64,000 bases of DNA from Clostridium zeae (GTDB taxonomy: Bacteria; Bacillota; Clostridia; Clostridiales; Clostridiaceae): positions 7,154 to 71,153 of the forward strand of contig NZ_BMBA01000009.1 in assembly GCF_017312485.1 (NCBI RefSeq). The letters run 5' to 3'. Made by a program: the position numbers and the translations under genes. Of the stretch, positions 54,019 through 63,689 are shown piece after piece (within the stretch, counting starts at the first letter, position 1; every line of letters starts with the position of its first letter). The notes under the pieces are model-generated. The model ran no database searches. It was not told where the DNA came from and saw nothing but the letters and a program-made list of their open reading frames with translations.

Positions 54019-54624
54019 ATGTATTATAAGAAAAAAAATATAAATATTATAAAAATAATGACTTTAACTATAATAGGAGTGTTATTAATTGGGAGTATTG
54101 TATCTATAGTTACTGGACTTATGTATAAGTTTGGAAGTGAGGTTGGAAAAGTAGTAGATACGTATCAGGGGATACAAATATATAATAATGGCAAAGATGG
54201 AGCACAAGAATATGGCGTAAACAAAAATAAAAATGGTTACGTTTACGGATATAAATGGCAATGTGTAGAGTTTATTAATAGGTTTTACTACGATAAATTA
54301 GGTATAAGCATCCCAGGTGGAGGAAATGCTAAAGATTATTTTGATGATAAAATAGAAAATGGAAGCACTAATAATACTAGGATGCTGACGCAGTTTAAGA
54401 ATGGTGAGGGAGACAAACCTAAAATAAATGATATAATTGTATTTACTAAAGGTGAGTATGGTCATCTGGCAATAGTAAGCAAGGTTGAAGCGGATTATAT
54501 TGAGATAGTACAGCAAAATGTTTATGGAAAACCTAGAGAAAAACTAAATATAACCTATAAAGATGATAAACCGGTTATAGCTGCTGGAAAAGGGGTTTCA
54601 GGTTGGCTCAGAAAAGAAAACTAA
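54019..54624 (+). CDS. Membrane-anchored CHAP domain protein
   Basis: 201 residues with GGAAAGGA ahead of the ATG. An N-terminal membrane anchor (about 12-34) is followed by a CHAP domain (about 75-198). The catalytic Cys is in YKWQCVEFINRFY (near 77) and the His in EYGHLAIVSKV (near 152), with an acidic/Asn partner in QQNV. It probably cleaves peptidoglycan peptides or glutathionylspermidine-like amides at the outer face. A terminator follows at 54647. Confidence 0.85.
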   Translation: MYYKKKNINIIKIMTLTIIGVLLIGSIVSIVTGLMYKFGSEVGKVVDTYQGIQIYNNGKDGAQEYGVNKNKNGYVYGYKWQCVEFINRFYYDKLGISIPGGGNAKDYFDDKIENGSTNNTRMLTQFKNGEGDKPKINDIIVFTKGEYGHLAIVSKVEADYIEIVQQNVYGKPREKLNITYKDDKPVIAAGKGVSGWLRKEN

Positions 54625-54646
54625 AATAAATAATAATACGAAAAAA

Positions 54647-54680
54647 ATCACTGAAGTGAATTTCTTCAGTGATCTTTTTA
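54647..54680 (+). terminator. Terminator with R2-like stem
   Basis: ATCACTGAAG pairs with CTTCAGTGAT around TGAATTT, followed by TTTTTAT. The stem is nearly that of R2 copy d, but the conserved GCATCTGCC part is missing, so this may be a truncated R2 copy. Confidence 0.75.
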
Positions 54681-54728
54681 TGTGCGATAGGGAGATAAAA
54701 ATAATAACGAATGAACAATTAAGGGGAA

Positions 54729-54953
54729 TTAATGCCATTGTTCGTCTAAATACCCATCTATCAATTCTTGAATTTTAGGGGTGCATCGTCTACCACCACA
54801 GCCACCGGTGCGTGCTCCAGTAGCTTTAGTAACTTCATCTGGTGTACGAGCTCCTTTTCTTATAGCGTCTTTTATCTTAGACCTGGGGATGGCCTTACAT
54901 AAACAGACTTTTGTTAACTTATCTAAAATTTCTTGATTTAAGTTATTTTCCAT
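54729..54953 (-). CDS. BFD-like [2Fe-2S]-binding protein
   Basis: 74 residues. Four cysteines in the arrangement CLC (near residue 18) and GGCGGRRC (near 51) match the bacterioferritin-associated ferredoxin (Fer2_BFD) fold, where helix pairs hold a [2Fe-2S] cluster. Family members pass electrons to bacterioferritin or form domains of oxidoreductases. No such partner is adjacent. It is monocistronic. Confidence 0.85.
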   Translation of the reverse strand: MENNLNQEILDKLTKVCLCKAIPRSKIKDAIRKGARTPDEVTKATGARTGGCGGRRCTPKIQELIDGYLDEQWH

Positions 54954-55269
54954 ATTTAATCCTCCACATTTTAAGGATGACTATTCAAGGGGATGGAAAA
55001 TCTTATTAACTATATTAAACCACTACGTGAATTGAAAGTCAATAGTAATTAGTAATAATTATTAAATAAAATTTTATATCCTGAATAGTGATGATATGTA
55101 CATGTATTATTTGTCTTAAAAATATATTCTAAATTCAATTAATCTACATTAATAAGAATTATGGATATACACATCAGTACATTACATCTAATATATTTAA
55201 TTATATCCATGTTAATATAATTTATATTAAGGCACAAATAAAATATCTAAAATTTAATATGAGATATGT

Positions 55270-55365
55270 CTAAAAAAACAAATTAAATACACCATTAGGA
55301 TTAATGAACACCATAGAAAAAACTATAATACTAAAAATTAACATTTTAAAAATATACATTAACAT
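55270..55365 (-). CDS. Candidate 31-residue hydrophobic peptide
   Basis: ATG at 55365 has AGAGGTG seven bases upstream, a good ribosome site. The frame encodes 31 residues, almost all hydrophobic with two lysine/asparagine breaks, and ends in TAG. On the same strand TTTACA and TATAAT-like boxes lie about 60-90 bases upstream. Size and composition suit a small membrane protein or type I toxin. The rest of 54954-55560 is AT-rich with nothing recognisable. Could be chance. Confidence 0.35.
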   Translation of the reverse strand: MLMYIFKMLIFSIIVFSMVFINPNGVFNLFF

Positions 55366-55599
55366 TTAAAACACCTCTAAATATTATGATTACAAGTATT
55401 ATATTAACTCATATTTTATATTTTGTAAAGAGTTATTTTATATCACTTATAATAATATTGGATAATATTTAAGTAAATGTTTTCATTTGTAAAAGCATAG
55501 ACAAACTGAACAATTTAAACCATGTTGACAATAACTTCAAGCTGAGATATAATTTTTACATTGAAAAGCAATGATTAGGGCAAGTATTTAAGTACGCTA

Positions 55600-55840
55600 C
55601 TATAGAGAGCGATTGGTTGGTGAAAAATCGTGTATATACTTAATGAAAATCACCTAGGAGCTGGAGGCTGAAAGTGTTTTGCATTAATAAGCTTATCTCG
55701 TCATCCTGCGTTAAAGGATAGAGTATATATGTACTCGAAAATGAGCTTTAGATTTATACAATATGTAGATCTATATGGCGTCGCCTTAAGGTGGTATAAC
55801 GAATATAACTTCGTCCTATGGGATGAAGTTTTTTTATTTT
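55600..55840 (+). promoter_or_regulatory. T-box riboswitch, isoleucine specific
   Basis: Stem I carries AGAGAGCGATTGGTTGGTGAAAAATCG-like features (55605-55630). The specifier ATC lies at 55649-55651 in the GAAA-ATC-A context. The T-box is a variant, AAGGTGGTATAACGA (55788-55802), with TGGT at 55792-55795 pairing to the A73 discriminator of tRNA-Ile. The terminator follows at 55807-55837. Control of ileS by uncharged tRNA-Ile is expected. Confidence 0.88.
55807..55837 (+). terminator. T-box terminator (ileS)
   Basis: AACTTCGTCC pairs with GGATGAAGTT around TATG, followed by seven T residues. Confidence 0.88.
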
Positions 55841-55860
55841 TCACCGTTAATTAGGCGATT

Positions 55861-55890
55861 TAAAGATGAAGCACTTCAATCTGAAAAAGA
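55861..55890 (+). repeat. R1 repeat, partial copy (left end)
   Basis: TAAAGATGAAGCACTTCAAT with CTGAAA behind it differs in one base from the left end of copy d (43356-43380). The right half is absent. It sits between the Ile T-box terminator and the ileS start. Confidence 0.5.
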
Positions 55891-55990
55891 GTAGATATAT
55901 GCATTAATACTATAGATATTTTAATGAAACACAATATTTAACATTAATGTGGCCAAATTATATTTGACCATTTATGAAAGGGGAAAAAGC

Positions 55991-58900
55991 ATGTATAAAA
56001 AACTAGATTCTTCAAAAAGTTTTGTTGAACTGGAAAGAGATGTAGCTGGGCTCTGGAGAGATAAAGAAATAATAAAAAAGAGCTTTGAATCAAACCAAGA
56101 AGGAGAGTATTTTACTTTCTATGATGGACCTCCAACTGCAAATGGAAAACCTCACGTTGGCCATATCATAACAAGAGTTATAAAAGATATAATCCCAAGA
56201 TATAAGGTTATGAGAGGCTACAAGGTTATAAGAAAGGCTGGATGGGATACTCATGGGCTTCCAGTTGAACTTGAGATAGAAAAGAAACTTGGAATATCAG
56301 GAAAGCAACAAATAGAGGAACATGGAGTAGAAGAGTTTGTTAAGCTTTGTAAGGATTCGGTATTTACTTATGTAAGTATGTGGGAAGATATGTCTAAGAA
56401 GATAGGCTATTGGGTTGATATGGAAAACCCATATGTTACTTACCATAATTCTTATATAGAATCAGTATGGTGGGCATTAAAGCAAATGTGGGATAAGGAT
56501 CTTTTATATAAAGGTCATAAAGTAATGCCATACTGTCCAAGATGTGGAACTTCACTTTCATCACACGAAGTTGCTCAAGGATATAAAGATGTAAAAGACA
56601 ATACAGCTTTTGTTAAGTTTAAAGTTAAAGGTGAAGATAACAAGTATATAATGGCTTGGACAACAACACCTTGGACATTGCCTTCTAACGTGGGTCTTGC
56701 TATAAATAAAGCTTATGATTATGTTGAAGTTAAGCAAAATAATGAAGTTTATATAGTAGCTAAGGAGCTAGTAGCTAAAGTTCTTTCAGATGATTATGAA
56801 GTAGTAAGAGAGTTTAAGGGTGAAGAAATATTAGGTTTAGAATACGAGCAACTAATGCCGTTCCATAAACCAGAAGAAAAAGCATTCTTTGTTATACATG
56901 GTGATTTCGTAACTCTTTCAGATGGTACTGGAATAGTTCATATAGCACCTGCTTATGGTGAAGATGATAATTTAGTGGCAAAAAAGAATGGGTTGCCATT
57001 AATTAATCTTGTAGATGCAGAAGGGAAATTCGTTGACGAAGTTACTCCATTTGCAGGAATATTTGTTAAGAAAGCTGATGAAAAGATACTAAATTATCTT
57101 AAGGATCAGAACTCACTTTATAAAGCTGAAAAGCATACTCACTCATATCCACACTGCTGGAGATGTGATACACCACTACTTTACTATCCAAAGGCTAGTT
57201 GGTTTGTAAGAATGACATCATTAAGAGATAAGCTTTTGGAAAACAATAATAAGATAAACTGGTACCCAGACAACATAAGAACAGGAAGATTTGGTAAGTT
57301 CCTTGAAAATGTTATAGACTGGGGTATATCAAGAGATAGATACTGGGGTACACCACTTCCAATATGGGAATGTGAATGTGGCCACAGAGAACTTATAGGA
57401 AGCGTTGCAGAACTTAAGGAAAAGGGAATTGATGTTCCAGATGACATAGAACTTCATAAGCCATATATAGATGGGGTGAAGCTTAAGTGCAGCTGTTGTG
57501 GAAAAGAAATGAAGAGAACTGCTGAAGTTATAGACTGTTGGTTTGATTCAGGTTCAATGCCTTTTGCTCAACATCACTATCCATTTGAAAATAAAGAGTT
57601 ATTTGAAGCTAACTTCCCAGCTCAATTTATCTCAGAAGCTGTAGACCAAACAAGAGGATGGTTCTATACATTACTTGCCATATCTACTGCTATATTTGAT
57701 ACAAATCCTTTTGAAAATTGTATAGTATTAGGTCATGTTCTTGATAAGAAGGGACTTAAGATGTCTAAGTCAAAGGGTAATGTAGTTGCTCCAGATGATG
57801 TTTTGGATACAGTAGGAGCTGATGCTACAAGATGGCATTTTTATACATCAAGTGCTCCTTGGCTACCAACAAGATTCTCTAAGGATGATGTAGAAGAAAC
57901 TCAAAGAAAGTTCTTAAGCACTCTTTGGAATGTTTATTCATTCTATGTTCTATATGCTGATTTAGACAACTTTGACGCTACAAAGTATAGTGAGTTCAAG
58001 TCTGATAATGTTATGGATAAATGGATATTATCAAAGCTTAATACACTTATAAAAAATGTAGAAGATAATTTAGAAGGTTACAGAGTAACTCAAGCTGCCT
58101 TAGCACTTGAAGACTTTGTAGATGAACTTTCAAACTGGTACGTAAGAAGAAATAGAGCTAGATTCTGGACTACAGAATTAAACGACGATAAGATAGGTGC
58201 ATACACTACTTTATATAAGGTTCTTGTTACTTTAAGTAAGATATCAGCACCATTTGTACCTTTCATGAGTGAAAATATATATCAAAGTCTTGTATTAAGC
58301 TTAGATGAAACTGCTGAAGAAAGTGTTCATTTATGCAAATGGCCATTAGCAGATTTTACTGCTGTAGACAAGAAACTAGAAGAAGAAATGGAACTTGCAT
58401 ACTCTATAGTTAAACTTGGAAGAAGTGCAAGAAATGGAGCTAATATAAAGAACAGGCAGCCACTTTCAGAAATGCTAGTTTCAGTTAAGTCATTACCTGA
58501 ATACTATGGTGATATAGTTAAAGATGAATTAAATATAAAGCAAATAGTATTTGGAGCTGATTTATCAGAGCATGTTAATTTTGAAATAAAGCCTAACCTT
58601 CCTGTGCTAGGAAAAGCTTATGGAAAGATGATACCTGGCATAAGAAAAGAGATAGCTGCGAAAAATCAAATGGAATTAGCTCAAAAGATACAAAATGGAG
58701 GTACTGAAACTATAAATGTTGATGGTACTGAAATAGAACTTAACAATGAAAATCTTCTAGTAACTATGCAAGGGTTAGACGGATTTGCTTTTGCTGGAGA
58801 AGGAGAAGTTGGTGTAGTTCTTGATACAACTATAACAGATGTATTAAGAGAAGAAGGTCATGTTAGAGAAATGATATCTAAGATACAAAACATGAGAAAA

Positions 58901-59098
58901 GAGAGTGGTTTTGAAGTATCAGATAAGATAAAACTTTATGTTGCAAATAATGATATGTTATTAGATGTAGTTAAAAAGTTTGCGGAGACAATAAAGAAAG
59001 AAACTCTAACAATGGATATAGCCTATAATGTTGAATTCAAATATTCAGAATGCAATATAAACGGAGAAAAACTTGATTTAGCTGTTGAAAGAATATAA
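55991..59098 (+). CDS. ileS: Isoleucyl-tRNA synthetase
   Basis: 1035 residues from ATG 55991, preceded by AAAGGGG; the open frame starts 14 codons earlier without a ribosome site. Class I synthetase: HIGH motif HVGH in [10 protein letters not shown] (near residue 50), editing (CP1) domain with [10 protein letters not shown] (near 220), KMSKS in [10 protein letters not shown] (near 593), and an anticodon-binding C-terminal domain from about 670. It has the eukaryote-like long form with [10 protein letters not shown] and DQTRGWFYT. The Ile T-box upstream confirms specificity. Confidence 0.96.
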   Translation: MYKKLDSSKSFVELERDVAGLWRDKEIIKKSFESNQEGEYFTFYDGPPTANGKPHVGHIITRVIKDIIPRYKVMRGYKVIRKAGWDTHGLPVELEIEKKLGISGKQQIEEHGVEEFVKLCKDSVFTYVSMWEDMSKKIGYWVDMENPYVTYHNSYIESVWWALKQMWDKDLLYKGHKVMPYCPRCGTSLSSHEVAQGYKDVKDNTAFVKFKVKGEDNKYIMAWTTTPWTLPSNVGLAINKAYDYVEVKQNNEVYIVAKELVAKVLSDDYEVVREFKGEEILGLEYEQLMPFHKPEEKAFFVIHGDFVTLSDGTGIVHIAPAYGEDDNLVAKKNGLPLINLVDAEGKFVDEVTPFAGIFVKKADEKILNYLKDQNSLYKAEKHTHSYPHCWRCDTPLLYYPKASWFVRMTSLRDKLLENNNKINWYPDNIRTGRFGKFLENVIDWGISRDRYWGTPLPIWECECGHRELIGSVAELKEKGIDVPDDIELHKPYIDGVKLKCSCCGKEMKRTAEVIDCWFDSGSMPFAQHHYPFENKELFEANFPAQFISEAVDQTRGWFYTLLAISTAIFDTNPFENCIVLGHVLDKKGLKMSKSKGNVVAPDDVLDTVGADATRWHFYTSSAPWLPTRFSKDDVEETQRKFLSTLWNVYSFYVLYADLDNFDATKYSEFKSDNVMDKWILSKLNTLIKNVEDNLEGYRVTQAALALEDFVDELSNWYVRRNRARFWTTELNDDKIGAYTTLYKVLVTLSKISAPFVPFMSENIYQSLVLSLDETAEESVHLCKWPLADFTAVDKKLEEEMELAYSIVKLGRSARNGANIKNRQPLSEMLVSVKSLPEYYGDIVKDELNIKQIVFGADLSEHVNFEIKPNLPVLGKAYGKMIPGIRKEIAAKNQMELAQKIQNGGTETINVDGTEIELNNENLLVTMQGLDGFAFAGEGEVGVVLDTTITDVLREEGHVREMISKIQNMRKESGFEVSDKIKLYVANNDMLLDVVKKFAETIKKETLTMDIAYNVEFKYSECNINGEKLDLAVERI

Positions 59099-59127
59099 TC
59101 TAGTTATTTGGAGAGATGTATAAAGGT

Positions 59128-59172
59128 GGCTGTCGCATTAGTGTTTTTTAACTGCTAATGCGGCAGCTACTT
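59128..59172 (+). terminator. ileS terminator
   Basis: GCTGTCGCATTAG pairs with CTAATGCGGCAGC around a 13-base loop that contains T6. A T-rich stretch follows. The stem resembles that of the hairpin at 60160-60203. Confidence 0.8.
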
Positions 59173-59186
59173 TTACTTTATGAAGA

Positions 59187-59282
59187 TTAATAGCCGTAAG
59201 CAACAATTAGACTTACAGAACCATCACTTTGTACAAGAACAATTAAATATTTCTCTTGTACACTAAGAGTATATCTATGCTT
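59187..59282 (-). pseudogene. Possible C-terminal gene remnant
   Basis: The minus-strand frame from 59282 to TAA at 59187 encodes 31 residues with protein-like composition (VQEKYLIVLVQSDGSVSLIVAYGY). It has no start codon, and a TGA closes it upstream. I do not recognise the family. It could be the tail of a lost gene or chance. Confidence 0.25.
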
Positions 59283-59677
59283 TCAAAATAATATTTAAAA
59301 TATATTGAATAGAGGATAATTTTGGATATTAAACATGCGTACACAGGGGGACAGCGTTTCGATATTTATATGCATTAGATGAAGATTGAAGTTGAAAATT
59401 AGTATTTATAGAGAGATAAAATAACCTTGAAAAAAGAAAATCTATTGACATACAAGAATGCTGTCATGAGTATATTTAAATGTAAAAGTAAGAATACTTA
59501 AAATAATAGAATCTGATAATAAGATATAAAGTCAATAGAATGTAAATAATATATCATATTATATATACAATTTATTGGATAAAATTACTTGAACTTTAAT
59601 GTTAGTATATAGCTTTAATAAGGAGAGAATATTAAATACATTGAAATACTTATGTTATGAGAAAGGAATGATAATTT

Positions 59678-59824
59678 GTGAAGAAGTTAACTGAAAGATC
59701 ATATGAGAATGAAAAGCAATTTAAAAAGGCATCTAAAAAACTAGCTAAGAAGGGGTTTAAAGTATTAAATGTAACTGAGGAAGATGGAAAGTATTTGGTG
59801 GAATATCAAACTAGAGCCCATTAA
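59678..59824 (+). CDS. Small basic protein of unknown function
   Basis: 48 residues from GTG 59678, with GAAAGGA ten bases upstream. It is rich in Lys and Glu, with KKLAKKGFKVLNVTEEDGKY in the middle reading like a small alpha/beta unit. No family is recognised. The ribosome site and composition favour a real gene. 59283-59677 holds no other gene; a G-rich ACACAGGGGGACAG at about 59340 may be a trace of a REP-type element. Confidence 0.5.
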   Translation: MKKLTERSYENEKQFKKASKKLAKKGFKVLNVTEEDGKYLVEYQTRAH

Positions 59825-60043
59825 ATATTTTAATATATTTTATAAGTCTGCACTACAAAAGTGTAGAAGTGAAGATTTTAATGCTTTTGTAGATATAGAT
59901 AAGAAGGCTTTAATATTAAAAGGGCTAGATGAGTGAGTGCAATTATATTTTTGCTATTAATTTCATAGTATTATAATTCCTAAATTGAAGAAAATTATAA
60001 TATGTTGTTACGATTTAATTCTTAATTTGGGAGTGATAATAAT

Positions 60044-60148
60044 ATGAGTGAAAAACAAGATCCTTCTATTTCAAACCAGCAGCAAAAGGAGAAGAAGGCA
60101 AATAATAAGGGCGTAAAGCATAGCAAAAAAACACATAAAAAAGATTGA
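60044..60148 (+). CDS. Small lysine-rich protein
   Basis: 34 residues from ATG 60044, with GGGAG ten bases upstream. Over a third of the residues are lysine, with Gln and Asn, and no hydrophobic core, so it is probably disordered. A terminator follows 12 bases after the stop, which supports expression. Function unknown; small basic proteins of this type are common in clostridia and could bind nucleic acid. Confidence 0.5.
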   Translation: MSEKQDPSISNQQQKEKKANNKGVKHSKKTHKKD

Positions 60149-60159
60149 TAAAAAAATAA

Positions 60160-60203
60160 GAGGGGATATCGCACTAAATTGCTAATGCGACAGCCCCTTT
60201 TTC
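60160..60203 (+). terminator. Terminator of the small lysine-rich gene
   Basis: AGGGGATATCGCACTAAA pairs with GCTAATGCGACAGCCCCT (some mismatches), then T5. The right arm CTAATGCGACAGC is almost the same as in the ileS terminator at 59128. Confidence 0.75.
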
Positions 60204-60311
60204 ATTTTATTAAGAAAGTATAAAGCTTTTATGCTATTGTGACTTGGTTATTTAATTTAGTTTGGTAGCTTTTTATAGGAACACAAGTTTAACTATTAAA
60301 TTATGTAAAAG

Positions 60312-60605
60312 TTATTTCCAACGAGAAAAACCTTCATACATGTGGTAAATGTCTGAAAATCCGTTTTCCTCAAGGAAGTTAGTAGCCATCGGACTTCTAC
60401 CTCCAGTTTGACAATAAACTAATATTGGCTTATCCTCATATTCCAGTATTTCTTCATATCTAAAAGGAAGCTTATCAGCTGGTATAAGAACTGCACCTTC
60501 TATATGACCTTCTTCAAACTCTTCCTTTGTTCTCACATCTAGTAGTAAGATATCGTCATTACTTAAGATGAGCTTTTTGGCTTCTCTATTATTTATTTTG
60601 TTCAT
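60312..60605 (-). CDS. Rhodanese-like domain protein
   Basis: 97 residues with AGGAGG ahead of the ATG. A single rhodanese domain: LLLDVRTKEEFEEGHIEGAVLIP (about 19-41) and the active-site loop VYCQTGGRSPMA with its catalytic Cys near residue 69. GFSRWK ends the protein. It transfers sulfur from thiosulfate or persulfides; the physiological acceptor is unknown. Monocistronic. 60606-60950 upstream is AT-rich with no gene. Confidence 0.92.
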   Translation of the reverse strand: MNKINNREAKKLILSNDDILLLDVRTKEEFEEGHIEGAVLIPADKLPFRYEEILEYEDKPILVYCQTGGRSPMATNFLEENGFSDIYHMYEGFSRWK

Positions 60606-60950
60606 ACTAAACCTCCTGTAAATATATAATTATATATTATATTTTAAAGTTGTTTATATAACAATATTCAATAGTTAATCGGTAGAGCTTAAGTTTTATT
60701 TATATATAAAATGTTTGAATCTGCATAAATTTACAACAGAAGTTAGAAGCTATAATATAGGCTGTTAGATAAAGGTTATTATAATATTTGACAGCTAATT
60801 AAAAATATTTAACTTAGAATGTAAAGATTGCATATTATGTTTCGAAAATATATGTAAAGATAATAAATAGAAATTTATTTGAAATTTTTAGTATATAAAT
60901 AAACAAATTAAATATAAAAATGGATAAAATTACAAAGATTAACTTAATAA

Positions 60951-61000
60951 TTGAATTTTTGCCTTATATTTCATATAATAGAATATAGAAAACGTTTTAA
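60951..61000 (+). promoter_or_regulatory. ccpA-like gene promoter with cre-like operator
   Basis: TTGAAT (60951-60956) and TATAAT (60974-60979) are 17 bases apart. GAAAACGTTTTAA (60988-61000), with the palindrome AAAACGTTTT, lies in the initial transcribed region. It resembles a catabolite-responsive element, suggesting autoregulation. Confidence 0.6.
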
Positions 61001-61135
61001 GTAAGAGTAATTTAATTTTTTTTACATAAAATAAAAAATAAACTAGAGTAATGGAGTATATTTCCTTGTAATACCATAATTTTGCCATTATAATATTTTT
61101 TATTGAAACAATTTCATAGTAGGAGTTGATGGATA

Positions 61136-62134
61136 ATGTCAGTTTCAATTAAAGATGTTGCTAAGGAAGCGGGAGTTTCAATTGCAACTGTTTCTAGAGT
61201 ACTAAATGACATCGATGTTGTTAATGAAGAGACTAAAAAGAAAGTTTTAGATGCAATAAAGAAGCTTGGATATAGACCTAATATTGTGGCTAGAAGTTTA
61301 AAAACACAAAGGACTAAAACTATTGGTATTCTTATACCAGATATATCAAGTCAGATATATCCTGAAATAGTTAGAGGTGCAGAAGACGTTGCTAACATAT
61401 ATGATTACAACGTAATACTATGTAACTCTGATTTAGATGTTGAAAAAGAAAAAGAATACTTAAAAGTTCTTAAAGAAAAAATGGTTGATGGTGTTCTTTA
61501 CATGAGTAGTTCTTTAGATGATGAGATTGTAGATTTAGTAAATGAACTTGATCTAAAGACTGTTCTAGTAGAAAGTAAAGATAAAGAAGGCCAATTACCA
61601 AGTGTTACAATTGATAATGCTAAAGCTACATATGACGCTACAAAATACTTATTGGACAAAGGTGCTAAGAAAATTGCATTTATAGGTATAAAAAAAGATA
61701 CAAATAATGCATGGAGTAACAGATATATAGGCTACGAGAATGCACTTAAAGATGCCAATATATCTATTAATGAAGAGCATTTGTACTTTGATACCTTAAA
61801 GACTAAAACAGGTCATGAAGGTGTATTACACATTTTGCAAAGCAAAGATAGACCAGATGCTATAGTTTGTGCTTCTGACGAAATTGCAATGGGTGCTGTT
61901 AATGCATTAAGAGAAAATAACATCAGTGTTCCAAATGATGTTAGCGTTATTGGGTTCAATAACATTTATGCAGCATCAGTATTTTATCCAAAGCTAACAA
62001 CAATTTCTCAGCCAGTATATGATATGGGCTCAATTGCAATGAGAATGCTTATAAAGCTTATCAATCAAAAGACTATAGAAGAAGGTCATTATGTACTTGA
62101 TCATCAGCTTATCGTGAGAGATAGTTGTAAATAA
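61136..62134 (+). CDS. ccpA: LacI-family regulator, CcpA-like
   Basis: 332 residues with TAGGAG ahead of the ATG. The N-terminal LacI helix-turn-helix (about 3-25; TIKDVAKEAGVSIATVSRVLN-like) and hinge (about 45-58, NIVARSLKTQ) are followed by a periplasmic-binding-protein-like core (about 60-332; GILIPDISSQIYPEIVRGAED, CASDEIAMGAVNAL, SVIGFNN). Overall length and hinge resemble CcpA of clostridia, the global carbon catabolite regulator that acts with HPr-Ser-P. The cre-like site in its own promoter fits. A sugar-specific LacI member is the alternative. Confidence 0.75.
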   Translation: MSVSIKDVAKEAGVSIATVSRVLNDIDVVNEETKKKVLDAIKKLGYRPNIVARSLKTQRTKTIGILIPDISSQIYPEIVRGAEDVANIYDYNVILCNSDLDVEKEKEYLKVLKEKMVDGVLYMSSSLDDEIVDLVNELDLKTVLVESKDKEGQLPSVTIDNAKATYDATKYLLDKGAKKIAFIGIKKDTNNAWSNRYIGYENALKDANISINEEHLYFDTLKTKTGHEGVLHILQSKDRPDAIVCASDEIAMGAVNALRENNISVPNDVSVIGFNNIYAASVFYPKLTTISQPVYDMGSIAMRMLIKLINQKTIEEGHYVLDHQLIVRDSCK

Positions 62135-62160
62135 AGCATGCCGAAAGGCATGCTTTATTT
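62131..62160. terminator. Bidirectional terminator with GAAA tetraloop
   Basis: AAATAAAGCATGCC and GGCATGCTTTATTT pair perfectly around GAAA, with A and T flanks. It closes the ccpA-like gene and the convergent DUF5050-like gene, overlapping both ends. Confidence 0.9.
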
Positions 62161-63363
62161 TACGTATTTTTCTTCACTTCCGTCCGTTTTAATAGAATAG
62201 TATAAATATGAGTTTTTATCAGTAACTCCTACTGGCAGAACGAAAATTCTATCATTCAATATAAATATTTTTCCAAAGGTTGTTATAGAATTTGATATAA
62301 TAGAGGTTTTTTTAGTGGTTAAATTGTATTTTTCAAGTTTCATGTCAAAACCTGTAGGTTTAGAGCTGTCATGTGGATAAATGCCTATAAAATATAAATT
62401 GTCATTATATATATTAAAGTTGCCTATACCTGCGTTTGAAAAACTAGACAAAATTGAAAATTTCTTTGTTGATAAATCAAATTTCACTAAATCTATATTT
62501 AATGAAGTGTCGTCTAGGCTTCTAAAGTAATAAATAGAGTTTTCATATAAAATAAATGAAGAGGTTCTGTCTTCCAGGACTTTTTCTAAATTTGTGCCAT
62601 CTAAGTTCATTGAGTAAATTTCATTTCTCCATTTTAAATTATGCTCGTCTCCATAGGTAACCATATCAGAATAATAAATTTTATTATTATAAATAAATAA
62701 GGTCGAAGGATCCTCTGGATACCAATTTTTATCTTTTGATAAATCAGATTTTATTGTTGTAAGTGAGTCGCCATTAAGTGTCATCTTTTTGATTGAACAA
62801 TCGCTTGGGCTAATAAAGTAAATCCAATCATTATATATATAATAAGGGCCACATTGATTTGCTAGTATAGTATTTTCATGAGTCGATATATTGGTTTTCA
62901 TTAATGCAGAAATGGAATTTGATTTATAGTAAACATTATTATTTATTATGTTTATACTTGAAGCGTTGGATATATCATTTAGTTTTTTAAAGAAGGTGGT
63001 TCCATCCTCCATTGAATAGACTAAGGGAGAGTCGTAAGATAGTGTTACAGAAGGTGATATAAATAAGAAGTTATTAGAATATCTTACAAAGCCACCATTA
63101 ATATAATTGCTTAAAGAATTAATATTATCTACTGAGTTATGTAGTCCACTATCAGTTAATTTAAGGCTGCTATTAAGAGATTCAACAGCAGTGGCAGGGG
63201 CGCTAGTATTCGAAGAAGTGCTTTTTGTTTCCTGGGGATTGTTTTTAGTGGTTTGCTCCTTTGGTTTATCATTGTTGTTTGTATTTTTATAAGAAATAGA
63301 GAAAAAAGTAATAACTGATATAATAAGTATAATTACAGCTGAGATAAAAAAACGTTTTTTCAT
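62155..63363 (-). CDS. Membrane-anchored DUF5050-like beta-propeller protein
   Basis: 402 residues with GGAGGTAAT ahead of the ATG. An N-terminal membrane anchor (about 5-24) and a Thr/Ser/Asn-rich spacer (about 30-65) precede repeated units. Each unit holds IYNNKIYY, IYYFRSLDD or YNDNLYFIG type strands (from about 85 to the end). This is the DUF5050 pattern, a propeller of short blades. It is exposed at the outer face; function unknown. Confidence 0.7.
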   Translation of the reverse strand: MKKRFFISAVIILIISVITFFSISYKNTNNNDKPKEQTTKNNPQETKSTSSNTSAPATAVESLNSSLKLTDSGLHNSVDNINSLSNYINGGFVRYSNNFLFISPSVTLSYDSPLVYSMEDGTTFFKKLNDISNASSINIINNNVYYKSNSISALMKTNISTHENTILANQCGPYYIYNDWIYFISPSDCSIKKMTLNGDSLTTIKSDLSKDKNWYPEDPSTLFIYNNKIYYSDMVTYGDEHNLKWRNEIYSMNLDGTNLEKVLEDRTSSFILYENSIYYFRSLDDTSLNIDLVKFDLSTKKFSILSSFSNAGIGNFNIYNDNLYFIGIYPHDSSKPTGFDMKLEKYNLTTKKTSIISNSITTFGKIFILNDRIFVLPVGVTDKNSYLYYSIKTDGSEEKYVK

Positions 63364-63571
63364 ATATTACCTCCAGTAAAGTTATAATTACTTATTCTAG
63401 CCATTTTATGTAAATCCTTCTAAGATATTATTTATTATATGAATTCTTACTTCAAAATTTAACTTATTTGTGATAATAAAATTGTACAGCCAGTAAGCCT
63501 CATATTCAAATATAAACTTATATGCTATTATGATATGAAAAAGTATCATTAAGGTAAATTTAAATTATTAC

Positions 63572-63669
63572 TAAAGATGTATTGGTTTGAGCAGAAGTCT
63601 ATTTTCTAATTCCTCTAGATTTTTAGATTAGAATTTGAGAATATAAATTTTATTATGAAATGGTACATC
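63572..63669 (+). repeat. R1 dispersed inverted-repeat element, copy e
   Basis: It begins CTAAAGATGTATTGG and ends TTATTATGAAATGGTACATC. The inner part has CTATTTTCTAATTCCTCTAG, similar to copies c and d, and a weaker inner stem. The left terminus has diverged. It lies directly upstream of the metallopeptidase gene; no other feature is seen in 63364-63571. Confidence 0.6.
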
Positions 63670-63689
63670 GATATATGCAGGAGATTAAG

